Shown: piece after piece, positions 34,601 to 43,645 of the stretch | Position numbering within the stretch: the stretch's first letter is position 1 | Layout: the number at the start of each line of letters is the position of its first letter | Origin: Cytophagales bacterium | Lineage (GTDB): Bacteria > Bacteroidota > Bacteroidia > Cytophagales > Cyclobacteriaceae | Assembly (NCBI GenBank): GCA_022360015.1 | Contig: JAKSDQ010000288.1 | Coordinates: forward strand, 62,001-126,000 | Reading direction: 5' to 3' | Length of the DNA: 64,000 nucleotides | Notes under the pieces: model-generated | Seen by the model: only the letters and a program-made list of their open reading frames with translations | The model's database searches: none | Told to the model about the DNA's origin: nothing | Position numbers and translations under genes: made by a program

Positions 34601-35035
34601 TCAAGTACCGGCACTGGTGTGGTCCGCAATGATGAGCCACCTGCCGTTGATTTTTTTCCAGATCAACGAAAACAATCCGCTGGCATCACCTATTTCCCTG
34701 GTAAGATAATACTTTCCTATCATGAAGTAATAATCGTCGCCCATAGCATCCATGCTTAGAATATCAAACTTTAAATTCCCCATGGTTTTCCGGTCGGGAT
34801 ATGCTTTCTTATAGTTATCCAGTGTATTTTGCCAACCATAGGTAATACCTCTGCTACCCATAAATTTAAGTGAATCCGACTGCCAATAAGTAGTCATAAA
34901 ACAACCCAAATCGCCTTTATTCCAGCATTCCACTTGTTTATTCAATACTTTCATTATTTTTTTTTGCTCGCCTGTTTGGGCCTGTATCCAGGCTGGCCAG
35001 ACAACAATCAGGGTAAAAATGATAAGTCTTTGCAT
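34601..35035 (-). CDS. exported NTF2/SnoaL-like protein (DUF4440 type)
   Basis: 144 residues with a signal peptide (IIFTLIVVWPAWIQAQ, cleaved near 19) and one cone-shaped NTF2-like fold: VLNKQVECWNKGDLGCFMTTY, YGWQNTLDNYKKAYP and FSLIWKKINGRWLIIADHTS at the end. Such proteins are periplasmic, often with an empty or ligand-binding pocket. It is first of a coupled pair with the methyltransferase. The actual ligand is not inferable. Confidence 0.8.
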   Translation of the reverse strand: MQRLIIFTLIVVWPAWIQAQTGEQKKIMKVLNKQVECWNKGDLGCFMTTYWQSDSLKFMGSRGITYGWQNTLDNYKKAYPDRKTMGNLKFDILSMDAMGDDYYFMIGKYYLTREIGDASGLFSLIWKKINGRWLIIADHTSAGT

Positions 35036-35168
35036 GCAGATAGATTTTTCGTCAAAATACGGCTTTTAAGATTGATTATCAACCAAACCCGGAAATTGAA
35101 AAAACAAAGAGTGAATAGGAATAGTTACAAAAAGATTTCCTTAGTTTGTGAATTCAAACAGGTTTTTG

Positions 35169-36144
35169 ATGAAAATAAGTGGTTTTACATTTGTTAAAAA
35201 TGCAACAAAGTTATATTATCCTGTAAAGGAATCAATACGATCAATTCTCCCCATTGTGGACGAATTTGTGATAGCTCTTGGCAAATCTGATGAAGGGGAT
35301 TTTACCAGGGAAGAAATTTTGAGTATTCAATCGGATAAAATAAAAATAATCGATACGGAGTGGAATCTCGGGACCTATCCTCACAATACCATATTTGCAC
35401 AACAAACCGATCTGGCCAAAAATGCTTGCCAGGGCGATTGGTTATTTTATCTTCAAAGTGACGAACTGGTACATGAAAAATACCTGGAGGTGATCAAAAA
35501 TGCCTGTAAAAAGTATTTTAATGAACCGGAAGTAGAAGGTTTGCTTTTTGAATACCGTCATTTTTGGGGTGACTATGACCATTATCACCAGGCGCACAAC
35601 TGGTACCCAAGGGAAATTAGAATTATCAGAAATGACCCAAAAATTCATTCCTGGAAAGATGCCCAATCTTTCAGAAAATTTGATGAATTTAATAATTCCT
35701 ACCAGGATTACCTGAAAAGGGAAGGCTCACAAAAGTTAAAAGTAGCGAGACTGTATGCCTGGATTCACCACTACGGCTGGGTGCGCCCCCCCAAATTGAT
35801 GTCTGCCAAAACAAAAAGCAGCGCTACCACTTTTTGGGGCCGAAGCAAAGCAGAAAATGAACTCAAAACCATGCCCGAATTATTTGACTACGGGCCGCTG
35901 AACAAAGTTAAAGGTTTACAAAGATTCACACCCAAACGTCCTGAAAGACTGGATAGAGAAATTTGACTGGCAGGATCAACTCCAGTATGAAGGCAAAAGA
36001 AACCCTGACAGGTTGATTCACAAACACGAAAAACTCAAATACCGGTTGCTAAGTCATATTGAGCATTACTGGCTAAATGGTAAACAAATAGGAGGATTCA
36101 GGAACTATAAGATTGTAAAGGAGGAAAAAAACCATTTTGAATGA
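35169..36144 (+). pseudogene. glycosyltransferase family 2, frameshifted
   Basis: The N-terminal part MKISGFTFVKNATKLYYPV runs to residue 259, then stops at 35964-35966. From about 35930 the next frame continues HPNVLKDWIEKFDWQDQL and onward to a stop at 36142-36144, with sense-like sequence and no stops. Together they give about 324 residues, as expected for this GT2 group. The GT-A motifs are VIALGKSDEGDFT and YLQSDELVHE (a QSDE in place of DxD). One base gained or lost near 35925-35935 explains it. It is either a recent mutation or an error in the sequence. Acceptor and donor unknown. Confidence 0.75.
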
Positions 36145-36174
36145 GTTGCAGTCCCAAAATGGGTAATTATTACT

Positions 36175-36182
36175 TAACTTTG
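36175..36182 (+). promoter_or_regulatory. -7 box before the M16 peptidase
   Basis: TAACTTTG matches TAnnTTTG and ends 8 bases before the ATG at 36191, implying an almost leaderless mRNA. The nearest TTG upstream (36146-36148) is 26 bases away, longer than usual. Confidence 0.5.
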
Positions 36183-36190
36183 CACAGGAT

Positions 36191-37423
36191 ATGAGGGATT
36201 ATGAAATTTACACGCTGGGTAATGGAATAAGAATTGTTCACAAAGAGGTCAAAACCACTAAAATTGTGCACTGCGGCTTCGTATTAAATATCGGTAGCCG
36301 TGACGAGAAGGATGATCAGCAGGGCTTGGCACACTTTTGGGAGCATATGGCTTTTAAAGGGACCTCCAAAAGAAAAGCATTTCACATTATTAACCGGTTG
36401 GAATCTGTGGGGGGTGAGTTAAATGCCTACACCACGAAGGAGAAAATATGTTTTTATGCTTCCGTGCTCGACAACTATTTTGAAAAAGCGCTGGAATTAC
36501 TCACAGATATCACCTTTGACTCCGTTTTTCCGGAAAAGCAAATCGAAAAAGAAAGAGGGGTAATCCTGGAAGAAATGGCCATGTACCATGACGCACCCGA
36601 GGACGCCATTCAGGATGAATTTGATAACCTCGTTTTCAAAGGCCACCCACTTGGAAATAACATACTGGGAACTGCCGAAAGTGTCAGATCCTTTCAAAAA
36701 CAGGATTTCAAGCAATTTATCAGTGAAAATATAAATACCTCGCAGTTGATCTTTTCAGTGGTAGGAAACATCAGCCTCAAAAAGGTTAAAAAATATGCTG
36801 AAAAGTATCTGGCGCAATTGCCGGCCTATCAGGCAACGCTTGACAGAAAGCCCTTCGCCAATTACCGGACGGGTTGCCTGACCAACAAAAGAGCGCTTAC
36901 CCAATCGCAATGCGCCATTGGCAGGCCAGCCTACAAATTGCAGGATGAACGAAGGCTGCCATTTTTTATGCTCACCAACATTCTGGGCGGACCAGGCCTG
37001 AATTCCAGACTGAATATGGCCCTCAGGGAAAAATATGGCTTTGTCTATTCAATTGAAGCAAACTACAGCGCCTATTCAGACACAGGCCTGTTCAGCATTT
37101 TTTTTGGAACAGACCCGCAACAGTTAGACAGAAGTATCCGGATTGTTCTAAAAGAATTGCAAAAACTGAAAGAAAAACCGCTTGGATCCCTGCAGTTGCA
37201 TAGGGCTAAAGAGCAACTGATGGGGCAATTGGCCATGTCTGAAGAAAACAATACCAGCCTGATGCTGATGATGGGTAAAAGTCTGTTAGACCTCGACGCC
37301 ATTCCCAGTCTGGAAAGTATTTTTGAAAAAATCAGGGCCACCAGTGCTAAAGAATTGCAATCCATTGCTGAGGAAATGTTTGATGAAAATCAGCTCAGTT
37401 TTTTGACCTATATTCCGAGATAA
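36191..37423 (+). CDS. M16 family (pitrilysin-like) zinc peptidase
   Basis: 410 residues, one active M16 unit. The inverted zinc motif HFWEH lies at residues 48-52, and the third ligand Glu128 is in ERGVILEEMA, exactly 76 residues after His52. The C-terminal half holds the R/Y pair region ALREKYGFVYSIEANYSAYSD of the processing-peptidase family. There is no signal peptide, so a cytoplasmic or membrane-associated location is possible; some relatives are exported by other routes. The likely role is peptide turnover. It heads a plus-strand run with an O-methyltransferase and mltD. Confidence 0.9.
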   Translation: MRDYEIYTLGNGIRIVHKEVKTTKIVHCGFVLNIGSRDEKDDQQGLAHFWEHMAFKGTSKRKAFHIINRLESVGGELNAYTTKEKICFYASVLDNYFEKALELLTDITFDSVFPEKQIEKERGVILEEMAMYHDAPEDAIQDEFDNLVFKGHPLGNNILGTAESVRSFQKQDFKQFISENINTSQLIFSVVGNISLKKVKKYAEKYLAQLPAYQATLDRKPFANYRTGCLTNKRALTQSQCAIGRPAYKLQDERRLPFFMLTNILGGPGLNSRLNMALREKYGFVYSIEANYSAYSDTGLFSIFFGTDPQQLDRSIRIVLKELQKLKEKPLGSLQLHRAKEQLMGQLAMSEENNTSLMLMMGKSLLDLDAIPSLESIFEKIRATSAKELQSIAEEMFDENQLSFLTYIPR

Positions 37424-37514
37424 GTCCCGTTTTTCTAACGGATTTTACGTAGATTTACGTACATAAAATAAGTCTTTTATCTCAATAACAACCAAAACCG
37501 CAAGGCTAGCAACG

Positions 37515-38159
37515 ATGAAATTTTTGGATGAAGCTATAGAAAAATACGCCGAAGCCCACTCCACTGAAGAATCCCCTTTACTGAAGAAAATTTACAGGGA
37601 TACCCACGCCAATGTAATCATGCCCAGAATGTTATCCGGACACCTTCAGGGACGTATACTGGCAACATTTTCTCGCATGATAAAACCCAAGTATATACTG
37701 GAAATCGGCACCTACACAGGCTACTCCGCCCTGTGCCTGGCCGAAGGTATAACCGATGATGGTAAAATAATAACCATAGACATCAACGAAGAGTTGGAGG
37801 AGAAAGTGAGGGCATCTTTCAAAGAGTCCGGATTAGATGAAAAAATCGATTACAGAATTGGCAATGCACTGGAAATCATTCCATCCCTGACAGAAAAATT
37901 TGATCTTGTATTTATTGATGCAGACAAGGAAAATTATGCCAGATATTTTGATTTGATCATTGACAAGGTAGCAAAAGGAGGTTTTATCATCGCAGATAAT
38001 GTACTCTGGAGTGGAAAGGTTCTGCCTGGAAAGGAAACCAATCCGGACAAAGATACCAATGCCTTAATTAATTTTAATCTGAAAGTTCATAATGACAAGC
38101 GGGTAGAAAACGTTCTTTTACCGATCAGAGATGGGTTAATGATTTTAACAAAGAACTAA
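37515..38159 (+). CDS. O-methyltransferase, SAM-dependent (family 3, caffeoyl-CoA type)
   Basis: 214 residues. Motif I EIGTYTGYSALCLAEG, then IITIDINEELEEKVR, FDLVFIDADKENYARYFD with the metal-binding D-A-D-K, and GGFIIADNVLWSGKV. All belong to the metal-dependent O-methyltransferase family 3. The size is usual. Bacterial members have broad catechol-like specificity and the true substrate is unknown. It lies 91 bases after the peptidase and abuts mltD directly (TAA then ATG), so it is probably coupled with mltD. Confidence 0.9.
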   Translation: MKFLDEAIEKYAEAHSTEESPLLKKIYRDTHANVIMPRMLSGHLQGRILATFSRMIKPKYILEIGTYTGYSALCLAEGITDDGKIITIDINEELEEKVRASFKESGLDEKIDYRIGNALEIIPSLTEKFDLVFIDADKENYARYFDLIIDKVAKGGFIIADNVLWSGKVLPGKETNPDKDTNALINFNLKVHNDKRVENVLLPIRDGLMILTKN

Positions 38160-40274
38160 ATGAGACTTTTGAACTGGATTCTGACACTGTTTTTCCTATT
38201 TTCAGGCGCCCTGGGTTTCGCCCAAAAAGTTCCTACTTACATGGATTTTGCTGACATGAAGCTGAAAATTACTGAAAGTGCAAAAAGGCAAATCCAGAAG
38301 GATGTCGATATGCTTACAAGGAGTCCTAAATATTTTGGGATAAAAGTTAAAAAAGCCAACTTATATTTTCCGGTTATAGAAAGGATTTTTAAGGAAGAAG
38401 GGCTACCTGATGATTTCAAATACCTGGTGCTTCAGGAAAGTGCGCTGATCCCTGACGCAGTTTCTTCCTCCAACGCAGTAGGTTTTTGGCAATTCAAAAA
38501 AGCGGCGGCCAGAGAGGTAAATCTGAGAGTTGACGGAGTGGTTGACGAAAGGATGAATATCGTATCGGCCAGCAGGGGGGCAGCCAGGTATCTTAAAAAA
38601 TATAATAAGCTGTTTTTTAACAATTGGTTGTATTCTTTGCAGGCTTATAATGTTGGTCCTGGCGGTGCGCTCAGGTCATTAGACAAAAAGCATTACGGCG
38701 CCAAAAGAATGGTCATCGATAAAAAAACACATTGGTATGTAAAGAAATATCTCTCACATAAAATTGCCTTTGAGTCTGCCGTGAATACCCGAAGTTCCAC
38801 CCGGCAGTTGGCTGAGTTAACCAATAAAGACTTCCAGAACCTGAGAGAGATCAATAAAAAATACGGGGTCGATATGGAGGTGTTACAGAATTATAACAAA
38901 TGGTTAAAAGGCAGGAAAATTCCTGATGATAAGACCTACACCGTGGTAGTTCCTGTTGACCACTCATCCAACAAGAGACTTCTGGCCCTGACTAAAGGCG
39001 AAACCGGCCCGGTAAAAATCATAAAAAAATCCGAAGGCTACAGCCCCGTCTTAGTGGCCAAATCCGTTGATTACAAGGCCGGTATGGAGTATCCCAAAAT
39101 CCGGAAAAAAGTAATTAAAAAAACCGGTTTAAGCTACACATTGATTAATGGAATACCAGGTATGGTAGCCAGGGAGCAGTCCCGTATAAGTTCATTGGCA
39201 GAACGTGGTGGTATTTCAGCCAAAAAATTCCGGGCTTATAATGATCTTAGTGCGTTTGATAAAATCATCCCCGGTCAGGTTTATTATTTTAAAAGAAAAA
39301 GAAACAAGTCAAAGATTCGTTATTATGGCGCAAAAAGACATGAGAGCCTATGGGCCATATCCCAAAAATTTGGTATCCGGTTGGACAAATTGATGGAAAA
39401 GAACGGGATGTTAAGGGAAAATGATTTGAAAGCAGGCATGGTGTTATGGTTACGGTCATCCCGTCCCTCGGAACAGCCAGTTGAATACATTGAACTTCCT
39501 GATGAACGCCGCCTGAAGGAAGAGCCAGTACTGGCAAAAGACACAAAACCAAATAGTCGACAAAACCGAACTTTATATACACAGAACGAACAAAAGGTCC
39601 ACAATAAAACAACAGCGATTACCACGGAAACCTTACCGACGGAGTCTGGTATTAAAAAACAAGAAAATACACAAATGACCGTAGGTACAGATCAAAAATC
39701 CGGGGACACGAACCCGGAAGAAATCTGGGAAGACCCTGAGGAAAATGCAAGGTGGATCAATGAAGAGACAACCCCTGCCGAAAAGAAAAATCAGGGAGCG
39801 AACCAGACGCCCGAGGTAAATGTGATCGACCGTAAAAACCCAAGCCCTGAAGACGAATTTGATATTGAGGAAAGCCCTAAATTTATTAACACCTCCCCCC
39901 CTTCTTTTACTATGGAAAACGGCCGGAAAATTCATGTCATCAAACAAGGTGAAACGTTGTTCAGCATTGCCCGGGCCTATGACATAACAGTTCAGGATCT
40001 GAAGAACTGGAACAACCTGCAAGACTTAGGTAATATCAAATTTGATCAGAAATTAATCGTTGGCAAGGTTGAAAAAATCGATGAACATGTGCAAAATAAC
40101 AGGTCACAATCTGAAAGTGATTCAATAATTCTACATGAGGTAGAAGAGGGCGATACAATTTTCAGCATCTCGAGAACCTACAATGTGCCTATTCAAAAAA
40201 TCATGGAATTGAATGAAAAAACCGACTACAAAATAGCTATTGGGGAAAAACTGAAGTTGGTAAAAACAAGGTAA
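38160..40274 (+). CDS. mltD: membrane-bound lytic transglycosylase, MltD-like with LysM repeats
   Basis: 704 residues. After a signal peptide (FFLFSGALGFAQ) comes an SLT domain at about 60-215, with catalytic Glu93 in VLQESALIPDAVSSSNAVGFWQF. Three LysM repeats bind peptidoglycan: a worn one near 375-425 (HESLWAISQKFGIRLDKLM), then about 590-635 (GETLFSIARAYDITVQDLK) and about 655-703 (GDTIFSISRTYNVPIQKIM). A low-complexity linker joins the first to the others. It cleaves glycan strands to 1,6-anhydromuropeptides in the periplasm. Its ATG follows the methyltransferase stop with no gap. Confidence 0.92.
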   Translation: MRLLNWILTLFFLFSGALGFAQKVPTYMDFADMKLKITESAKRQIQKDVDMLTRSPKYFGIKVKKANLYFPVIERIFKEEGLPDDFKYLVLQESALIPDAVSSSNAVGFWQFKKAAAREVNLRVDGVVDERMNIVSASRGAARYLKKYNKLFFNNWLYSLQAYNVGPGGALRSLDKKHYGAKRMVIDKKTHWYVKKYLSHKIAFESAVNTRSSTRQLAELTNKDFQNLREINKKYGVDMEVLQNYNKWLKGRKIPDDKTYTVVVPVDHSSNKRLLALTKGETGPVKIIKKSEGYSPVLVAKSVDYKAGMEYPKIRKKVIKKTGLSYTLINGIPGMVAREQSRISSLAERGGISAKKFRAYNDLSAFDKIIPGQVYYFKRKRNKSKIRYYGAKRHESLWAISQKFGIRLDKLMEKNGMLRENDLKAGMVLWLRSSRPSEQPVEYIELPDERRLKEEPVLAKDTKPNSRQNRTLYTQNEQKVHNKTTAITTETLPTESGIKKQENTQMTVGTDQKSGDTNPEEIWEDPEENARWINEETTPAEKKNQGANQTPEVNVIDRKNPSPEDEFDIEESPKFINTSPPSFTMENGRKIHVIKQGETLFSIARAYDITVQDLKNWNNLQDLGNIKFDQKLIVGKVEKIDEHVQNNRSQSESDSIILHEVEEGDTIFSISRTYNVPIQKIMELNEKTDYKIAIGEKLKLVKTR

Positions 40275-40578
40275 CCCCCCTCCTGAAATAGAAGAAAATA
40301 CATATTCATTCTCAATTAAGTGAAAATTTCTTAGTTATATTACCTGACTAAGTATAAGTAGCAATAGCAGTAATAAAATAATAAGTTAGCAGTATCTTTG
40401 GATAAAGAATAATATCCAATAAGATGTGTTGAGTTAAAAAATTTAAGGATTTTGTTGTATTATTTGATAAACAATCGGAAAAAATTACTAAATTCGATGC
40501 CCAAGTCAAGCAAACGAAGTCCCCAAAATTCTACACTGTTTAATGTTATTTTAAGAGAGTTTTAAATTAAATTGTTAG
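40275..40578. other. 304-base gap before the response regulator
   Basis: AT-rich and without a gene. A -7-type box TATCTTTG lies at 40393-40400, but 178 bases before the next start, so an unseen leader or small RNA is possible. There is no -33 partner. Confidence 0.3.
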
Positions 40579-40998
40579 ATGCAAACAGAAGAAAAACCAA
40601 TTGATTTAGTAATGCTCGTAGATGACAATGATACTGATAATTTTATCAGTAAACGCATTATAGAGATTACTAAATTTGCTAAGGAGGTTGAGATTAAAAA
40701 TTCAGGAAAAAGTGCACTAGAATATTTGGAGCAAAATAAGGACAATGAGAATAAATTGCCTAACATCATTTTTCTGGATATTAATATGCCGATTGTAGAT
40801 GGTTTTGTATTCCTTTACGAGTTCGAAAAATTTGATCAAATATTGAAAGATAAGTGCAAGGTGATTATCCTTTCCAGCTCAGATAATAAAAGAGATATAG
40901 ATAAAATCGTAAACAACAATCACGTGGTGAAATTTATTACCAAGCCCTTAACTGAAAGTGCACTCGAAGAAATTAAACTAATGGACGTTTTCAGCTAA
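40579..40998 (+). CDS. single-domain response regulator
   Basis: 139 residues, only a receiver (CheY-like) domain. The acidic pair VDDND is at 14-18, the phospho-acceptor Asp67 is in IIFLDINMP, the signalling Ser is in VIILSSSDNK, and the Lys is in KFITKPLT. There is no output domain. Such proteins pass phosphate in relays or bind partners. The orphan TPR-PAS kinase 10 kb away has no regulator of its own; a pairing is possible but unproven. A strong terminator follows 19 bases after the stop. Confidence 0.92.
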   Translation: MQTEEKPIDLVMLVDDNDTDNFISKRIIEITKFAKEVEIKNSGKSALEYLEQNKDNENKLPNIIFLDINMPIVDGFVFLYEFEKFDQILKDKCKVIILSSSDNKRDIDKIVNNNHVVKFITKPLTESALEEIKLMDVFS

Positions 40999-41017
40999 AA
41001 AGAAACAGCTATTCACG

Positions 41018-41051
41018 AAAAACCTCCCGCCTAAAACCGGGAGGTTTTTTT
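41018..41051 (+). terminator. rho-independent terminator
   Basis: The stem CCTCCCG / CGGGAGG, extended by A5/T5 pairing, has an 8-base loop and ends in seven Ts. It follows the response regulator. Confidence 0.88.
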
Positions 41052-41056
41052 ATGGC

Positions 41057-41136
41057 AGGTTCAACAGACACCAAGACACAAAGAATTTTTCCAAAACGTT
41101 GTGCAAAAGCCACATCCGCTCGTGCTAAGCTTGTGC
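41057..41136. repeat. second copy of the palindromic repeat, right half
   Basis: CACCAAGACACAAAGAATTTT, then AAAACGTTGTGCAAAAGCCAC, matches 20879-20923 with only a few changes and one gap. The left half is absent here. It shows the sequence at 20756-20938 is a dispersed element. Confidence 0.6.
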
Positions 41137-41207
41137 AAACTATCAAATCCACTTTAGCTAACGCCACTACTCGTTATAAAGCCCACATCACAAGATGAAT
41201 ACAATGA

Positions 41208-42889
41208 TCAATGATCCGGATCAAGGCCTAATTTTTCCCTTAATTTTATTAATTTGGGATATTTCCCCGCAAGGTAGTTAAAACGCTCCCTGTCTGTGTA
41301 AATCATCTCGCCGGATTCCATTTGAATTAATTTGGCTTCCAAATTCAATAGCTGATTATTCAGGTTGCCCCTCAGGAACTGCAAGAGTTCTGTTCTTATG
41401 CTTTCTAATATTGGTTGCTCTACCGCATTGGTCAGCTTAATTTCGATGACATTTTTTTCATTAAGCGTGATGTCCTGATTCAACAAAACATACTCGGCAT
41501 CCTTTCCTTCATCTCGTCTTTTCTCCGCAAACGCCTTCCAGTACTTTTGTACATCTTCAAGGGTTACCGGCTCATTCTTTACGGGCGCGGGTACATCGGC
41601 CACCGGGTTTGATTCCTCTTTTGCATGCTTTGCTTCCTGGTTCTTTAAAATAGTATTGGCATCGGGAATTTTCGTGGTAGGTTTTAGATTTATTTTTTTT
41701 GCGAATATTGATCTTGAAGGAGAAGAAGGAACTTGATGATCTGTAGTTGGCTTTTGCTGACTCGACAGTTCCTCTTTTACACTACTTTTTTTTTTAATGG
41801 CTCCTGCCCGTCGTTATGCATAGCCACCAGGTTAACAGCCGCATTGATGTGGGCCATTTTCATCAAAGTCAACTCCACCAACAAACGCTGATTTTTGCTT
41901 GCCTTATATTGGATATCGCATTGGTTTGAAATGTTCAGGGCAGACATCAAAAATGACAACGGGGCCCTGGCAGCTTGTTCGGTATATTTTTGCTTGATAT
42001 TATCGCTAACCATCAGCAGCTTTACCGTTGCCGGGTCTTTGCAAACCATCAGATTCCTGAAATGCTCGGCAAGACCAACAATAAATTGATGACCGTCAAA
42101 ACCATTGGCCAAAATATCATCAAAAGTTAAAAGCGCCTGGGAAACATTTTCATCCAGTAAAAAATCGGTCATTTTAAAATAATAATCATAATCCAGGATA
42201 TGCAGGTTCTTAATAGTATCCCGGTAAGTCAATTGGTTGCCGGACGAAAAAGTAACGATCAAATCAAAAATTGACAAAGCATCCCGCAAAGCACCGTCAG
42301 CCTTTTGGGCAATCAGATGCAAAGCCTCTTCTTCAGCTTCAATTTGCTCAAGTTCAGCTATTTTATGCAGGTGCCGCGCAATATCCTGCACCTGGATGCG
42401 GTTAAAATCAAATATCTGGCATCGAGATAGAATGGTGGGAATAATTTTATGTTTTTCTGTAGTTGCCAAAATAAATATAGCATAGGGTGGCGGCTCTTCG
42501 AGGGTCTTTAAAAATGCGTTAAAAGCCGAGTTTGACAACATATGAACCTCATCAATGATGTAGATTTTATATTTACCCTGTTGTGGTGCATACCGCACCT
42601 GATCCACCAGGTTGCGAATATCATCGACTGAGTTATTGGATGCTGCATCGAGCTCATGAATATTCAGCGAGGTAGCCGGGTCATCATCTTCGAATCCATT
42701 TACCATTTTTGCCAGGATCCTGGCACAGGTGGTTTTACCAACCCCTCTTGGCCCACAGAAAAGCAAGGCCTGGGCCAAATGATTATTGTCGATCGCATTT
42801 TTCAGGGTAGTGGTAATGTGCTCCTGCCCCACTACCGTACCGAAGTTGTCTGGCCTGTATTTTCTTGCCGAAACTACAAAGTTTTCCAT
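41208..42889 (-). CDS. dnaX: DNA polymerase III tau subunit, read through a frameshift
   Basis: The tau form, about 560 residues: 368 codons from 42889 down to the A10 run, then 192 codons in the -1 frame from 41786 to a stop at 41208-41210. The extension has no stop codon. It begins with a Ser/Thr/Pro-rich linker (SQQKPTTDHQVPSSPSRS) and ends in a folded domain, NEPVTLEDVQKYWKAFAEKRR to LREKLGLDPDH, which resembles the C-terminal polymerase-binding part of Bacteroidota DnaX. So the clamp-loader gene is one reading unit interrupted by slippage rather than two genes. Tau joins polymerase cores to the clamp loader. Confidence 0.82.
41777..42889 (-). CDS. dnaX: DNA polymerase III gamma subunit (zero-frame product)
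   Basis: 370 residues. The clamp-loader ATPase has Walker A GPRGVGKTT, Walker B IIDEVHMLSNSAFNAFLK, sensor 1 LATTEKHKIIPTILSRCQ and the AAA+ lid. The zinc-binding cysteines of many DnaX proteins are absent (ILAKMVNGFEDDDPATSLN in that place). Reading in the zero frame ends with KKKVV and a TAA nine bases past the A10 run. This length matches the short gamma product made by frameshifting in E. coli and Thermus. Both products load the sliding clamp. Confidence 0.88.
   Translation of the reverse strand: MENFVVSARKYRPDNFGTVVGQEHITTTLKNAIDNNHLAQALLFCGPRGVGKTTCARILAKMVNGFEDDDPATSLNIHELDAASNNSVDDIRNLVDQVRYAPQQGKYKIYIIDEVHMLSNSAFNAFLKTLEEPPPYAIFILATTEKHKIIPTILSRCQIFDFNRIQVQDIARHLHKIAELEQIEAEEEALHLIAQKADGALRDALSIFDLIVTFSSGNQLTYRDTIKNLHILDYDYYFKMTDFLLDENVSQALLTFDDILANGFDGHQFIVGLAEHFRNLMVCKDPATVKLLMVSDNIKQKYTEQAARAPLSFLMSALNISNQCDIQYKASKNQRLLVELTLMKMAHINAAVNLVAMHNDGQEPLKKKVV
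41786..41805 (-). other. probable programmed slippage site in dnaX
   Basis: On the minus strand AGGAG (41805-41801), CCATT, then ten A (41795-41786). The A run allows polymerase slippage, or a -1 ribosomal shift, as in Thermus (A9) and E. coli dnaX. The AGGAG lies where a Shine-Dalgarno-like stimulator would be. The zero frame stops two codons after the run; the -1 frame stays open for 192 codons. Confidence 0.72.
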
Positions 42890-43209
42890 TGGCTTTTTAT
42901 GGTCAATTCAATATTGTTTCTTTTTTAGGAAAATGTTCGTCTAATCGAACGTTTAAATATCTAAAATTAACAACTAGAACAATAAATGTTTAAAAAAAAC
43001 AATAATTTGTTCGAGGAAACAAACATTTTGACTCAGATAAGTGTATAGTATTATTTTGTAAGTTTAGTTGCTACTCCTGGGGATTTTATGTCAAAAAGGC
43101 ATGAAATAACGTTTAGCACAAAATTTGCATATAATATTACCAGATTCAACAGAAAAAGTGTATTTTTGTAAACTTTTTTCAAGTTCATTGAAAATTATAC
43201 GCAAGATAT
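42890..43209. other. 320-base gap between dnaX and ssrA, divergent
   Basis: AT-rich, without a gene. An inverted repeat GTTCG-N6-CGAAC lies at 42935-42950, upstream of dnaX. A -7 box TATTTTTG at 43161-43168 lies 41 bases before the tmRNA 5' end and could drive ssrA. Confidence 0.4.
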
Positions 43210-43611
43210 GGGGCTGACTGGTTTTGACAGGTTGTGTAATTGCGCGTATAAGCATGCAGGCTCATGGGATGAGAGCCTTGAAAGATAGTCCTGCAATATA
43301 ATTGGCGAAGATTATTCTTACGCTATGGCTGCCTAATTTAGCGATATGCTGAATTCGGTTTAGGGTCGAGCGAAGCGCTCCCCGGCCATCATCGTCCCTG
43401 GCCTTTGTTCCGCTGACCAGGATTTAACGATGTCGAATCCGCAGAACTAGCACTGATAGCGTCGCGATATGAGTGTGAAACTTTAGCGACTAAGGTTAGG
43501 ATCCGGTTGTCTCTCACCTGTCCTCGCCCGACAACCAACGAAAGACTAAGCATGTAGAAAACTCGTAGATTACCTTCTCTGGACGAGGGTTCGACTCCCT
43601 CCAGCTCCACC
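43210..43611 (+). ncRNA. ssrA: transfer-messenger RNA
   Basis: One-piece tmRNA. The 5' end GGGGCTGACTGGTTTTGACAGG pairs as an acceptor stem with CAGCTCC at the 3' end, and the T arm GGGTTCGACTCCC is clear. The tag frame is GGC GAA GAT..., encoding GEDYSYAMAA followed by TAA (43304-43336). It rescues stalled ribosomes and marks the unfinished protein for degradation. The 3' CCA is not fully encoded. The length of about 400 bases is normal. Confidence 0.95.
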
Positions 43612-43614
43612 TTT

Positions 43615-43645
43615 GCCCGCCATAGCTTCAGCCACGGCGGGCTTC
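43615..43645 (+). terminator. hairpin after ssrA
   Basis: The perfect stem GCCCGCC / GGCGGGC (43615-43621 and 43636-43642) is followed by TTCATTCAATT. It probably ends the tmRNA transcript, although the T tract is weak. Confidence 0.5.

Noticed and set aside
40393-40400. -7 box as promoter of the response regulator
   Set aside because: It lies 178 bases upstream of the start and has no -33 partner, so I list it only as part of the gap.
41208-41603. Separate 131-residue gene downstream of dnaX
   Set aside because: Its frame is continuous with the -1 frame of dnaX from 41786, so it is the end of tau and not an independent gene.
43389-43610. 73-codon frame on the minus strand
   Set aside because: It lies entirely inside the tmRNA and reads its complement.
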